The position numbers were made by a program, and so were the translations under genes. A DNA stretch of 64,000 bases from Symsagittifera roscoffensis. Taxonomy: Eukaryota > Xenacoelomorpha > Acoela > Convolutidae. The notes beneath the pieces were generated by a model. The model ran no database searches, was not told the DNA's origin, and saw only the letters and a list, made by a program, of their open reading frames with translations. The stretch is from NCBI RefSeq assembly GCF_963678635.1, contig NC_087065.1, positions 23,951,254 through 24,015,253 of the forward strand. Reading direction: 5' to 3'. This document shows, in pieces, positions 56,901 through 64,000 of the stretch. Numbering within the stretch: position 1 is the first letter of the stretch; each line of letters starts with the position of its first letter.

Positions 56901-59900
56901 AATTATCACAGGTGAAATATCTTTTCAAATTTAAGCTCAAGATAACAATAGCTTTCGAATGATATATAGGAAAAATTTCGTCAAAAATTTCTAGTTAAAA
57001 ATTCAAACTTTGTCTGAAGAAAAAAGCCCACCCCGAGCACAAATATTTCGTTACTTTTGTATCGAAAATCGGAACAACAAGAGGATAGAAGATGGTAGAA
57101 GTTTCAAGTAGATGGGCCTTAGTATGAGTTTTGTATGAGGAGCAATTTTTGTCCACCGAAGTGTACTGTTTGCTGCGTTTCAAAAAAAATTAATGTAACA
57201 CAGAAACCATTTAAAGGCGAATTATAACTATACCGGGCTTATTACAATCAAAATAAAATGAGAGATGAGCAATAAAAAGGATCGCACATTGATTGTTGTC
57301 CACGTTTTGCTTCAAATCAACACTGTGGTGTTTCTTAACATCGTCTTGGGTCGAAAACATAACAAGACTACACGTATCAGGGCGAAGCCTTGAATGTTAC
57401 GACTGCCTTTTAAGGTTTATGGAGCAGATATAACCTAAAAAAATTAAATATAATAATAAAATAAAATGAAAACTTCTTTTTTCTGAAACCTGAATTTTTC
57501 AGTGAAAATCATCCCTCCACACGCTATATAAAAGACGAAAGAAAAGATATCGCTCCTTGTAACAAATCAATTATGGCAATTAAGCTTCTTTCAACCAATT
57601 TGGAACGATTTCTATTACGGATTAAATCCCCGCTTACGCATTAATAGCGCGAAATATATCGCGCGTTAATGGTCCCAAATTTGCCAAAACGGCAATCTTT
57701 AAATCCCCATAATTTTCCAAAAAATAATCGCAATTGAAATATCTTTTCAAATTTAAGCTCAAGATAACAATAGCTTTCGAATGATATATAGGAAAAATTT
57801 TGTCAAAAATTGCTAGTTAAAAAGTCAAATTTTGTCAGAAGAAAAAAAGCCTACCACGAGCACAAAAATTTCGTTACTTTCGTATCAAAAATCGGAACAA
57901 CAAGAAGATAGAAGATGGTAGAAGTGTGAAGTACATGGGCCTTAGTATGAGTATTTTATGATGAGCAATTTTTGTCCACTGAAGTGTACTGTTTGCTGCG
58001 TTTCCAAAAAATTTGATGTAACACAGAAAACATATAAAGGCGAATTATAACTATACCGGGCTTATTACAATCAAAATAAAATGTGACATGAGCAACAAAA
58101 ACGATTGCACATGGATTGTTGTTCACGTTTTGCTTCCAATCAACCCTGTGGTGTTTCTTATTATCGTCTTGGGTTGAAAACAAAACAAGACTACACGTAT
58201 CAGGGCGAAGCCTTGAATATTACGACTGCCTTTTAAAATTTATGGAGCAGTAATAACATAAAAAAAAGAAAATATAATAATAAAATAAAATTAAAACCTT
58301 TTTTCTGAAAGTTGAATTTTTTAGTGAAAATCATCCCCCCACACGCTATATAAAAGACGAAAGAAAAGATATCGCTCCTTGTAACAAATCAATTATGGTA
58401 AATAAGCTTCTTTCAACCAATTTGGAACAATTTCTATCACGGATTAAATCTCCGCTTACGCGTTAATTGCGCGAAATATATCGCGCGTTAATTTTCCCAA
58501 ATTTGCCAAATTGGCAATCTTTAAATCCCCATAACTTCCCGAAAAATTATCACAGGTGAAATATCTTTTCAAATTTAAGCTCAAGATAACAATAGCTTTC
58601 GAATGACATTTAGGAAAAATTTCGTCAAAAATTTCTAGTTAAAAAGTCAAATTTTGTCTGAAGAAAAAAAGCCCAACCCGAGCACAAATATTTTGTTACT
58701 TTCGTATCCAAAATCGGAACAACAATAAGATAGAAGATGGTAGAAGTTTCAAGTTCATGGGCCTTAGTATGAGTATTGTATGATGAGCAATTTTTGTCCA
58801 CCGAAGTGTACTGTTTGCTGCGTTTCAAAAAAAGTAACACAGAAACCATATAGAGGCGAATTATAACTATACCGGGCTTATTACAATCAAAATAAAATGT
58901 GACATGAGCAATAAAAATGATCGCACATTGATTGTTGTCCACGTTTTGCTTCAAATCAACACTGTGGTGTTTCTTAACATCGTCTTGGGTCGAAAACATA
59001 ACAAGACTACACGTATCAGGGCGAAGCCCTGAATATTACGACTGCCTTTTAAGGTTTATGGAGCAGTAATAAGATAAAAAAAACTAAATATAATAATAAA
59101 ATCACATGAAATCTTTTTTTTTCTGAAACCTGAATTTTTTAGTGAAAATCATCCCCCCACACGCTATATAAAAGACGAAAGAAAAGATATCGCTCCTTGT
59201 AACAAATCAATTATGGCAATTAAGCTTCTTTCAACCAATTTGGAACGATTTCTATTACGGATTAAATCCCCGCTTACGCATTAATAGCGCAAAATATATC
59301 GCGCGTTAATTGTCCCAAATTTGCCAAAACTGCAATCTTTAAATCCCCATAACTTTCCGAAAAATTATCGGAGGTGAAATATCTTTTCAAATTTAACCTC
59401 AAGATAACAATAGCTTTCGAATGATGTTTAGGAAAATTTTCGTCAAAAATTGCTAGTTAAAAAGTCAAATTTTGTCAGAAGAAAAAAAGCCTACCACGAG
59501 CACAAAAATTTCATTACTTTCGTATCGAAAATCGGAACAACAAGAAGATAGAAGATGGTAGAAGTTTAAAGTACATGGGCCTTAGTATGAGTATTTTATG
59601 ATGAGCAATTTTTGTCCACCGAAATGTACTGTTTGCTGCGTTTCCAAAAAACGTGATGTAACACAGAAAACATATAAAGGCGAATTATAACTATACCGGG
59701 CTTATTACAACCAAAATAAAATGTGACATGAGCAATAAAAAGGATCGCACATTGATTGTTGTCCACGTTTTGCTTCAAATCAACACTGTGGTGTTTCTTA
59801 ACATCGTCTTGGGTCGAAAACATAACAAGACTACACGTATCAGGGCGAAGCCCTGAATATTACGACTGCCTTTTAAGGTTTATGGAGCAGTAATAATATT

Positions 59901-62900
59901 AAAAAATTAAATATAATAATAAAATAAAATGAAAACTTTTTTTTCTGAAACTTGAATTTTTTGGTGAAAGTCATCCCCCACACGCTATATAAAAGACGAA
60001 AGAAAAGATATCGCTCCTTGTAACAAATCAATTATGGCAAATAAGCTTCTTTCAACCAATTTGGAACGATTTCTATCACGCTTTAAATCTCCTCTTACGC
60101 GTTAATAGCGCGAAATATATCGCGCGTTAATTGTCCCAAATTAGCCAAAACGGCAATCTTTAAATCCCCATAACTCTCCGAAAAATTATCACAGGTGAAA
60201 TATCTTTTCAAATTTAAGCTCAAGATATCAATAGCTTTCGAATGATATACAGGAAAAATTTCGTCAAAATTTTCTAGTTAAAAAGTCAAATTTTGTCTGA
60301 AGAAAAAAAGCCCACCCCGAGCACAAATGTTTCGTTACTTTCGTATCAAAAGTCGGAACAACAAGAAGACTCTGGTTATTTTAAAATAGCAATTTATATC
60401 CCTTTTCAACCAATCAGGTTCGAAATTTTTCGAACTTGTCTGCTTTTTGATGAGTCTAAAATGAATATTTGCGCTTGCTGACCTAGAACCTTGCCGGATT
60501 GTATTCAAAATATGAATTTATTTTCAAACGCTATGATGTTAAGCTATTTTGGGATGGATAAGAGAAAAGAAATGGTGGATTTAGGGGAGGGGCTTTCAAC
60601 CCTTTAGAGATTCGACCCCCTGACTACCAAAAGGTCCCTCTTTGGTATTGCTTTAAGACCTCCGTTTTTGGCTGGCTGACCCTAAAATTTTTTTCAAAAC
60701 GACTCCAGCGCCAATACATACTATTTTTGAGTGGGAAACGCACCGAAACAAAACACAATTTTTTGCTCAAAACTGTCCCAAAGGTGCCTAAAATCATTTT
60801 TTGGCCTGCTTTTCAAATTTTGCCTGCGTCGCTCTATAAGTTTGCCCATCACCTGCGCCCTCAAAAGTTTATAATTTTGGTAAGTTTATCTTCCCATATT
60901 GGATGATGTACTGGCATAAATACATGTTCGATATTGACAACTTATAAATAAAATGATTCAAATTGCTTTATTTTCTGCAGAGTTATTGTTCCGACTTTTG
61001 TAACAAAAGTAACGTAATGTTTGTGCTCGGGTGGGTTTTTTCTCTTCAGACAAAAATTTCGACCTTTTAACTGGCCATTTTGACGGAATTGTTGTCTTGA
61101 TCTTAAATTTGAAAAGATAATTCACCTGTGATAATTTTCGTAACGTTATGTGGCTTTAAAGATTGCCATTTTTGCCAAGGATATATTTCGCGCTATTAAC
61201 GCGTAAGCGGAGATTTAATCCGTCTTAGAAATCGTTCCAAATTGGTTGAAAGAAGCTTATTTGCCATAATTGATTTGTTACATTGAGCGAAATCTATTCT
61301 TTTGTGCTTTATATGGCGTGTGGGGTGATGATTTCATAAAAAATTTCAAATTTTAGAATTTTTTTTTTGATTTTATTTTATTACATTACAATTTTTGATG
61401 TTACTACTGCTTCATAAACCTTAAAAGGCAGTCAGAACATTCAGGGCTTCGCCCTGATACGAGCAGTCTTGTTGGGATTTGAAACTTAAATTTGTTCAAA
61501 ATTCGCGCTTCAGATCAGCAATAAATCTACAATGCTGCTGATATTGCAAATAATTAAATGCAAGCAGTTAATCGACGTTGAAATGTGTCGCTATAAATCC
61601 TTAAATACACCATGCTAGAAACAGCAATAATCTTCAGAAATTGATGAATCAAGAAAAGCTCGTTCAAATTAGACCAATATAATTTATAATGTCTTGACTA
61701 GCTACAATCAGATATACCTGCGGTCATAAATAACCAGCTGAATTAGGGGAATTTAGTGGGCGGAAACTTTAAGACTTTCGCCCCTTCAAACTTCTCAGTC
61801 CCTTCGCCACCCAAATGTTTTGACTTGATGAAATCAGATTACAAAACTGCCGGAAATTGGACAAGCACTCAAGGGTTATAAGGAAGTTGTCCTTACCTTA
61901 CATAAATGTGGCCCTCGTCGCGTACAATTGGCATTATTTTATGAAATGCCTTTCAAGCCAATAGACCATTAACTGACTTTTAAAGCGGATAATACGGCTT
62001 TTGTTGTAAGACTTACAAAATCGTGGATACTGTGGCTTTTTTTAAACGGGATATTGCGACTTTTGTTGTAAGGTTTATAAAATGTTGTGAGCCCGGGAAA
62101 CATAATGAAGGTTTTTTTTGTGCTTTGTGTAATGCTGTAATTCGAATAAGTTCGGTTTTTCCTATGGTATCTCTTCCCATATTCAAAACTTATTCAACTT
62201 TCCTGATTTATCCGCCTTACAAAAAAAACTAAGCACAAAAAAATAAGACAGTAATGAACATAATGACAGTAACTATTAGTGATATATTTTTTCTATGTTG
62301 TTGTTCTAAAGCTGCAAACTAGAGCAGTCGTCTAACTCGTTTTATATACTTCCTATTTTGTCTTTTTAAAGATCTCGCCTATTTTGTCTTTTTAAAGAAA
62401 AGTCAATACTTTTCTCGTTGTTGTTTGGCGAAAAGGATCCTCAATTTGAAAAAAGCTATTACTTAAAATATTTCCATCTGACATTTTGCATTCAAACCCT
62501 TACAACCTGTCTTACAACCTTGAAACTTAGCCTGGGAGATCCTGATCAGACCTTCTGGTCCGTTTACAGACGTCTCTGGTACAGGTAGACAATTCCAAAA
62601 ACTGACAGCAGGTACCAGTTTCTAACCTCAAAACAGCTAACGTCGAGGCTGGCAAGTATATAGTGAGCAGATAGATGTGGTACTTCCTAGCCATCCTAAT
62701 TGTGATCACGTGTTCTCTGAAAATATCCCCCATGTAGGGAGCGTCGATCCAGCTGTAGTCTTTGCTCAGGTCGAAGTCATTGAAGATGAAGTTGGCGGTT
62801 GATTGGTTCGAGTACATTCCTGACAGCCGAGGAGCGTAGCGCAGACGCAGCTGGTCATCGTAGTACTTGTACGTTCCCATTCGAATCTGAACAAATCAAT

Positions 62901-63473
62901 TTATTCGGTCCTCAAGAAACTTCATCACAAGGGATATCAACCACACAAAAACGTTATCCCACTAAATCTGCGCCAAGGCTCCATCGAGATTAAAATGGTT
63001 TCCAAAATTTAGCGCAGATACACAGATTAACCATCATTCATAATATAATTATTTGGTATATTTTCATATTTTTGTAGTCATTTTTTGAAGCCTGAAAAGT
63101 TTTACTTTGATTTGGCTCTCATATAAAGCAACATATAGCAAAAGGTGATTTTGTTTCCAAGTTTTAAAAAAGTTGTCAGCGTGATCTGACGAAACGATGA
63201 GAAAATATGGGACGTAGGTAAAGTACCAGGATGTTTTTTCTTCAATGAACAACATTTCAAAACGACGATTGATACAAAATGACACTAGTTATCATTTTTT
63301 AAACGTTTTCTACTTACACGACAGTTATGTCTGTCTAGTGGGAAATAAGACAACTCCATTGGACAAGAGTTGGTCAGAATGTATCTGCTAGAGTAGAGAA
63401 TTGACATACTCCTGTTGAATCGCAGACACACGTTGTCGTTCTTGTCATCGGCCGGAACAATCGACACCGCCGT
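44831..63473 (-). CDS. Cys-loop ligand-gated ion channel subunit, gene B (5' part outside window)
   Basis: Four exons are in the window: 63473-63318 (Cys-loop CPMELSYFPLDRHNC), 62886-62627 (outer beta strands to TM1), 48203-47906 (TM2, TM3) and 45061-44831 (cytoplasmic loop end, TM4, stop). Exon lengths, phases and motif positions match gene A, so the two are tandem duplicates. The signal peptide and loop D/A exons should lie beyond 64000. Predicted role: plasma-membrane subunit of a pentameric ligand-gated channel, ligand unknown. TM2 begins TPERAGLTITLTLAQIVL with Glu at -1', as in gene A. Gene B keeps the 260-base exon whole and all its splice sites look canonical. The 14.4-kb intron between TM1 and TM2 holds many repeats and a nested plus-strand gene. 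Confidence 0.85.
45062..47905 (-). other. Gene B intron between TM3 and TM4 exons
   Basis: It contains the dispersed motif near 45700-45765 and an hAT-type MITE (46598-47023). The rest is AT-rich. A same-strand open segment at about 47763-47879 is discussed among rejected items. Confidence 0.55.
46598..47023 (+). mobile_element. hAT-type MITE with perfect 8-bp target-site duplication
   Basis: It starts CAGGGGCGAATTTAGG and ends CCTAGATCCGCCCCTG. It is flanked by ATCACTTT at 46590-46597 and 47024-47031. It is 426 bases, with no transposase. It shares its interior with 25204-25541. ORFs on both strands here are internal to the MITE. Confidence 0.92.
47906..48203 (-). CDS. Gene B exon: TM2, TM3 and start of cytoplasmic loop
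   Basis: The acceptor ttgtttcag is followed by a split codon and WVNFWIDPKNTPERAGLTIT, the loop AQRFPSVSDFKMVDFY, TM3 to IETVLAAVF, and a basic stretch (NRKCAYRVHKVHYNAHV). The donor gtaaac at 47905 gives phase 0, which the last exon needs; gtacac 78 bases earlier would also fit. The 3' end is therefore uncertain. Confidence 0.82.
48248..48525 (-). repeat. R530 partial copy
   Basis: It begins with the terminal hairpin (TATCAGGGCGAAGCCCTGA) at the left and ends near TTCCGTCACTTTCATCGAAA. The central part is lost. It lies 45 bases upstream of a gene B exon, within the intron. Confidence 0.75.
49760..50276 (+). repeat. R530 copy, first of a head-to-tail pair
   Basis: It runs from TTCCGACTTTTGTGACAAAAG to the terminal hairpin and AGAAGTCTTG. 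The first hairpin stem has changed to CTTTTG/CAAAAG, keeping pairing. The next copy starts two bases later. Confidence 0.85.
50279..50802 (+). repeat. R530 copy, second of a head-to-tail pair
   Basis: A full copy from GTTCCGACTTTCGATACGAA to the terminal hairpin (loop TTT instead of TTC) and AGTCTTG. It directly abuts the preceding copy. Confidence 0.85.
51700..52060. repeat. G/C-skewed low-complexity stretch
   Basis: C-rich left half and G-rich right half, including a 13-base G run near 52001-52013. It ends with a GCAAACGTTA block like that near 15.01 kb, so it may be related to 14610-15030. ORFs here are compositional. Confidence 0.5.
52781..53415. repeat. Long inverted repeat (~640 bases)
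   Basis: The left arm starts ACGCGGATA and contains CTTAGTACAGACGAG, GGCATTTTAGAGAGTAAAAA, CTTAATGATGCCCACTAGTG, TTAAGCATGTGAAAAAC and TTTTCGCAAT. The right arm holds the complements in mirrored order, ending TATCCGCGT. The centre is near 53150. The left arm has about 100 extra bases. It is probably a foldback-type MITE, and as single-stranded RNA or DNA it would form a very long hairpin. Confidence 0.85.
53590..53644 (+). CDS. Cysteine-rich peptide exon 1 (signal peptide)
   Basis: ATG plus 17 further codons give an ideal secretory signal: a basic residue near the start, then a Leu/Ile/Phe-rich core and a small-residue cleavage zone. Upstream in-frame codons continue the frame to 53476 without family features, so this ATG (context aacaagATG) is preferred. 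Confidence 0.5.
53590..54561 (+). CDS. Secreted cysteine-rich basic peptide precursor (2 exons)
   Basis: Exon 1 (53590-53644) encodes a signal peptide, MKSATFLLILLLSCGFLQ. Exon 2 (54386-54561) continues with VNGQDALVDKR, a short propeptide ending in a Lys-Arg cleavage site, then a 47-residue mature part with eight cysteines, spaced C-x5-C-x5-C-x6-C-x4-C-x5-C-x5-C-x4-C, i.e. two tandem four-cysteine repeats each with an I-D-C-P core. The total is 76 residues. The mature part has about 11 Lys/Arg against 5 Asp/Glu. It is predicted to be secreted and disulfide-rich; I recognise no family and assign no function. The acceptor (gttatttgag) is acceptable. The donor must be AAG|ggaaaa (GG) to keep frame, since the frame otherwise stops six codons on. 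It lies inside a gene B intron on the opposite strand. The pairing of the two exons is inferred. Confidence 0.5.
53917..53988. repeat. (CT)n(AT)n microsatellite
   Basis: About nine CT units pass directly into about 27 AT units. It lies in the putative intron of the cysteine-rich peptide gene. Confidence 0.97.
54386..54561 (+). CDS. Cysteine-rich peptide exon 2 (mature peptide)
   Basis: The open segment has eight regularly spaced cysteines in two repeats (MDCIKDIDCPEYAFC and CKRNIDCPVHFNC cores) preceded by a dibasic KR, and ends CLPF then TAG at 54559-54561. The regular spacing and GC-richer codons against AT-rich surroundings argue that it is coding. Confidence 0.62.
54737..55206 (+). repeat. 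R530 diverged copy
   Basis: It begins GTTCCGACC and ends with TTCAGGGCTTTGCCCTG and ACGAGCAGTCTTG. The middle is strongly diverged, but the terminal hairpin stem is intact. It lies about 250 bases left of the six-unit array and in the opposite orientation to it. Confidence 0.75.
55207..55458. other. Spacer before the tandem array
   Basis: A block near 55255-55335 (ATTCAAACATTCCAGTTG ... TATCTCAACCACGCC) also occurs near 49565-49615, so it belongs to another short dispersed repeat. The right part is the single-copy left flank of the array. Confidence 0.5.
55459..60361 (-). repeat. Tandem array: six ~820-base units, each R530 plus ~280 bases of captured flank
   Basis: R530 copies in minus orientation lie at 55727-56262, 56542-57077, 57363-57900, 58186-58722, 59002-59540 and 59826-60361. 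Start-to-start spacing is 815-824 bases. To the left of every copy, i.e. after its 3' hairpin end, sits the same ~280-base spacer (first copy 55459-55726). By eye the units are around 90-95% alike. The junction ACAACAAG-AAGATAGAAGATG recurs between units, while the leftmost spacer joins different sequence and the rightmost R530 joins AAGACTCTGG. So the amplified unit is R530 plus 3' flank. Spacer ORFs (75-124 codons) vary in length between units and are not called genes. Confidence 0.92.
60571..60850 (+). mobile_element. hAT-type MITE relic
   Basis: It carries GATTTAGGGGAGGGGCTTTC, GATTCGACCCCCTG, GGCTGGCTGACCCTAAAATT and TTTTTTGGCCTGCTTTTCAA blocks in family order. The right terminus is missing or decayed. 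Confidence 0.7.
60988..61471 (+). repeat. R530 copy
   Basis: It runs from GTTCCGACTTTTGTAACAAAAG to the intact terminal hairpin and CGAGCAGTCTTG. The stem of hairpin 1 is again changed on both sides (CTTTTG/CAAAAG). The central block is shorter than in other copies. Confidence 0.83.
61990..62095. repeat. Short tandem duplication (~55 bases)
   Basis: A CGGCTTTTGTTGTAAGACTT block is repeated as GCGACTTTTGTTGTAAGGTT, each followed by a similar AAAAT-rich stretch. Two units. Confidence 0.6.
62627..62886 (-). CDS. Gene B exon: outer beta strands to TM1
   Basis: The acceptor ttgttcag is followed by IRMGTYKYYDDQLRLRYAPR, LSGMYSNQSTANFIFNDFDL, DAPYMGDIFREHV and the TM1 segment IRMARKYHIYLLTIYLPAST. 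The donor after TTGAG is gttaga, phase 2. It is 260 bases, the exact sum of gene A exons 4 and 5. Confidence 0.9.
62887..63317 (-). other. Gene B intron, 431 bases
   Basis: AT-rich sequence between the TM1 and Cys-loop exons. Nothing recognised. Confidence 0.7.
63318..63473 (-). CDS. Gene B exon: Cys-loop
   Basis: The acceptor ctactttag is followed by TAVSIVPADDKNDNVCLRF, ILYSSRYILTNS and the Cys-loop CPMELSYFPLDRHNC. The donor is gtaagt. It is 156 bases, phase 0 at both ends, identical in layout to gene A exon 3. Confidence 0.93.
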
Positions 63474-64000
63474 CTAAAGTAGGCGCCATTTGTAAATCTA
63501 ATAATTCTGCTGTAGTTTATTATGGGATCGGGGTTTGACAACTTTCGTCGACTTTTTTTATCAGACAATTTGAGCCTTCGAGCTCTGCCGAAACTTTTTG
63601 TATAAATCTTAGACACCTGTGAACGGACCTGTAGGCCCAATGGTGCTCTTCTAGACAGTAAAATTGTTAGCGTGGTTTGTAAATTTATTAACTACCCACA
63701 ATGAAATTGCCTGAAAACAATTTATTATGATTATTATTTTAAATTTATTTTTAAGTAGACTTAAAACTGATGCAGTAAACATTTCTATTTTATTATATCC
63801 ATTTTAAAAACTTGTCATATTACTAGCATTATCAAGTACATATACTGTATATTCAACCCCTTTTCGATACCATTTTTCTGGCTCCCTTTTGGATACAGAT
63901 TTTTATAGGTCTCACTATCAATCATACGGTATCCATTCTGCCCGAACAACCTATCGCATTTTTTCAGCGCGCTTCCCCTTAAAATTTATTATACATTGGC
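63474..64000 (-). other. Start-side intron of gene B, runs off the window
   Basis: No exon resembling gene A exon 2 (WND...IWKPD) is visible, so the next upstream exon must lie beyond 64000. The sequence is AT-rich with nothing else recognised. Confidence 0.6.

Larger units (their letters stand above)
48204..62626 (-). other. Gene B 14.4-kb intron
   Basis: Contents: R530 copies (48248-48525, 49760-50276, 50279-50802, 54737-55206, 60988-61471), a six-unit tandem array (55459-60361), a long inverted repeat (52781-53415), a nested secreted-peptide gene (53590-54561), a microsatellite, and an hAT-type MITE relic (60571-60850). The stretches 48530-49755, 50803-51700, 52061-52780 and 61472-62600 hold no gene I can support. 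Confidence 0.7.

Noticed and set aside
56165-59823. Repeated ORFs (75-124 codons, FSTQDDVKKHH-type) in the tandem array as a gene family.
   Set aside because: They straddle the boundary of R530 and its flank, differ in length and frame between units, several begin without ATG, and the first unit has only a short version. They are by-products of the duplicated sequence.
55459-60361. CRISPR-like repeat/spacer array.
   Set aside because: Units are about 820 bases, both parts are repeated, and the genome is eukaryotic.
62527-62626. Extension of the gene B TM1 exon past its donor (ETGTCCQFLELST...).
   Set aside because: Gene A ends at the same position and phase, and the extension does not lead into TM2. 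It is intron sequence.

Overview
This is animal (metazoan) DNA: intron-rich, AT-rich, poor in host genes and rich in transposable elements, with a 200-base assembly gap at 42982-43181. Host content is dominated by two minus-strand paralogs of the Cys-loop (pentameric) ligand-gated ion channel family, arranged head to tail. Gene A (exons from 32686 down to 13359) looks complete: 7 exons, about 413 residues. Gene B (exons from 63473 down to 44831) lacks its 5' exons, which lie beyond the right edge. Exon sizes and intron phases match between the two. Both carry P-E-R at the cytoplasmic mouth of TM2, where anion channels have P-A-R, so a cation pore is predicted. Gene A splits in two an exon that is whole in gene B (125 + 135 = 260 bases), and the extra intron has a GA...AG boundary. 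A small secreted cysteine-rich peptide gene (53590-54561, plus strand) sits inside a gene B intron and also seems to need a G*-AG intron. G*-AG introns are a known hallmark of larvacean (appendicularian) tunicates, so a larvacean with an expanded genome is my tentative guess. This rests on few introns.

Layout. 1-12200: minus-strand Ty3/gypsy-type LTR retrotransposon fossils in a head-to-tail chain sharing 242-base LTRs. 12583-12673: a possible orphan exon of a multi-pass membrane protein. 13359-32686: gene A, whose introns hold two copies of a hairpin-bearing ~530-base repeat (called R530 here), a decayed Ty1/copia fossil, hAT-type MITEs and several inverted-repeat elements. 33833-37815: a nearly intact LINE with ORF1, endonuclease, reverse transcriptase and a 3' stem-loop. 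37816-44830: intergenic, with a GC-rich inverted-repeat patch and the gap. 44831-63473: gene B; its 14.4-kb intron holds R530 copies, a ~640-base inverted repeat, the cysteine-rich peptide gene, and six ~820-base tandem units.

The least explained system is R530. It is about 530 bases long, without pol III boxes, coding capacity or clear terminal inverted repeats. It has three hairpins, the last (TCAGGGC-TTC-GCCCTGA) kept even in old copies 14 bases before the 3' end. Copies lie head to tail, and at 55459-60361 each of six copies carries the same ~280 bases of 3' flanking sequence. This resembles rolling-circle (Helitron/Helentron-like) transposition with read-through past the 3' end, but no transposase is present here and the assignment is a hypothesis.

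Exon boundaries were read by eye from open frames, splice sites, phase continuity and paralog comparison. Repeat boundaries are approximate unless target-site duplications are given.
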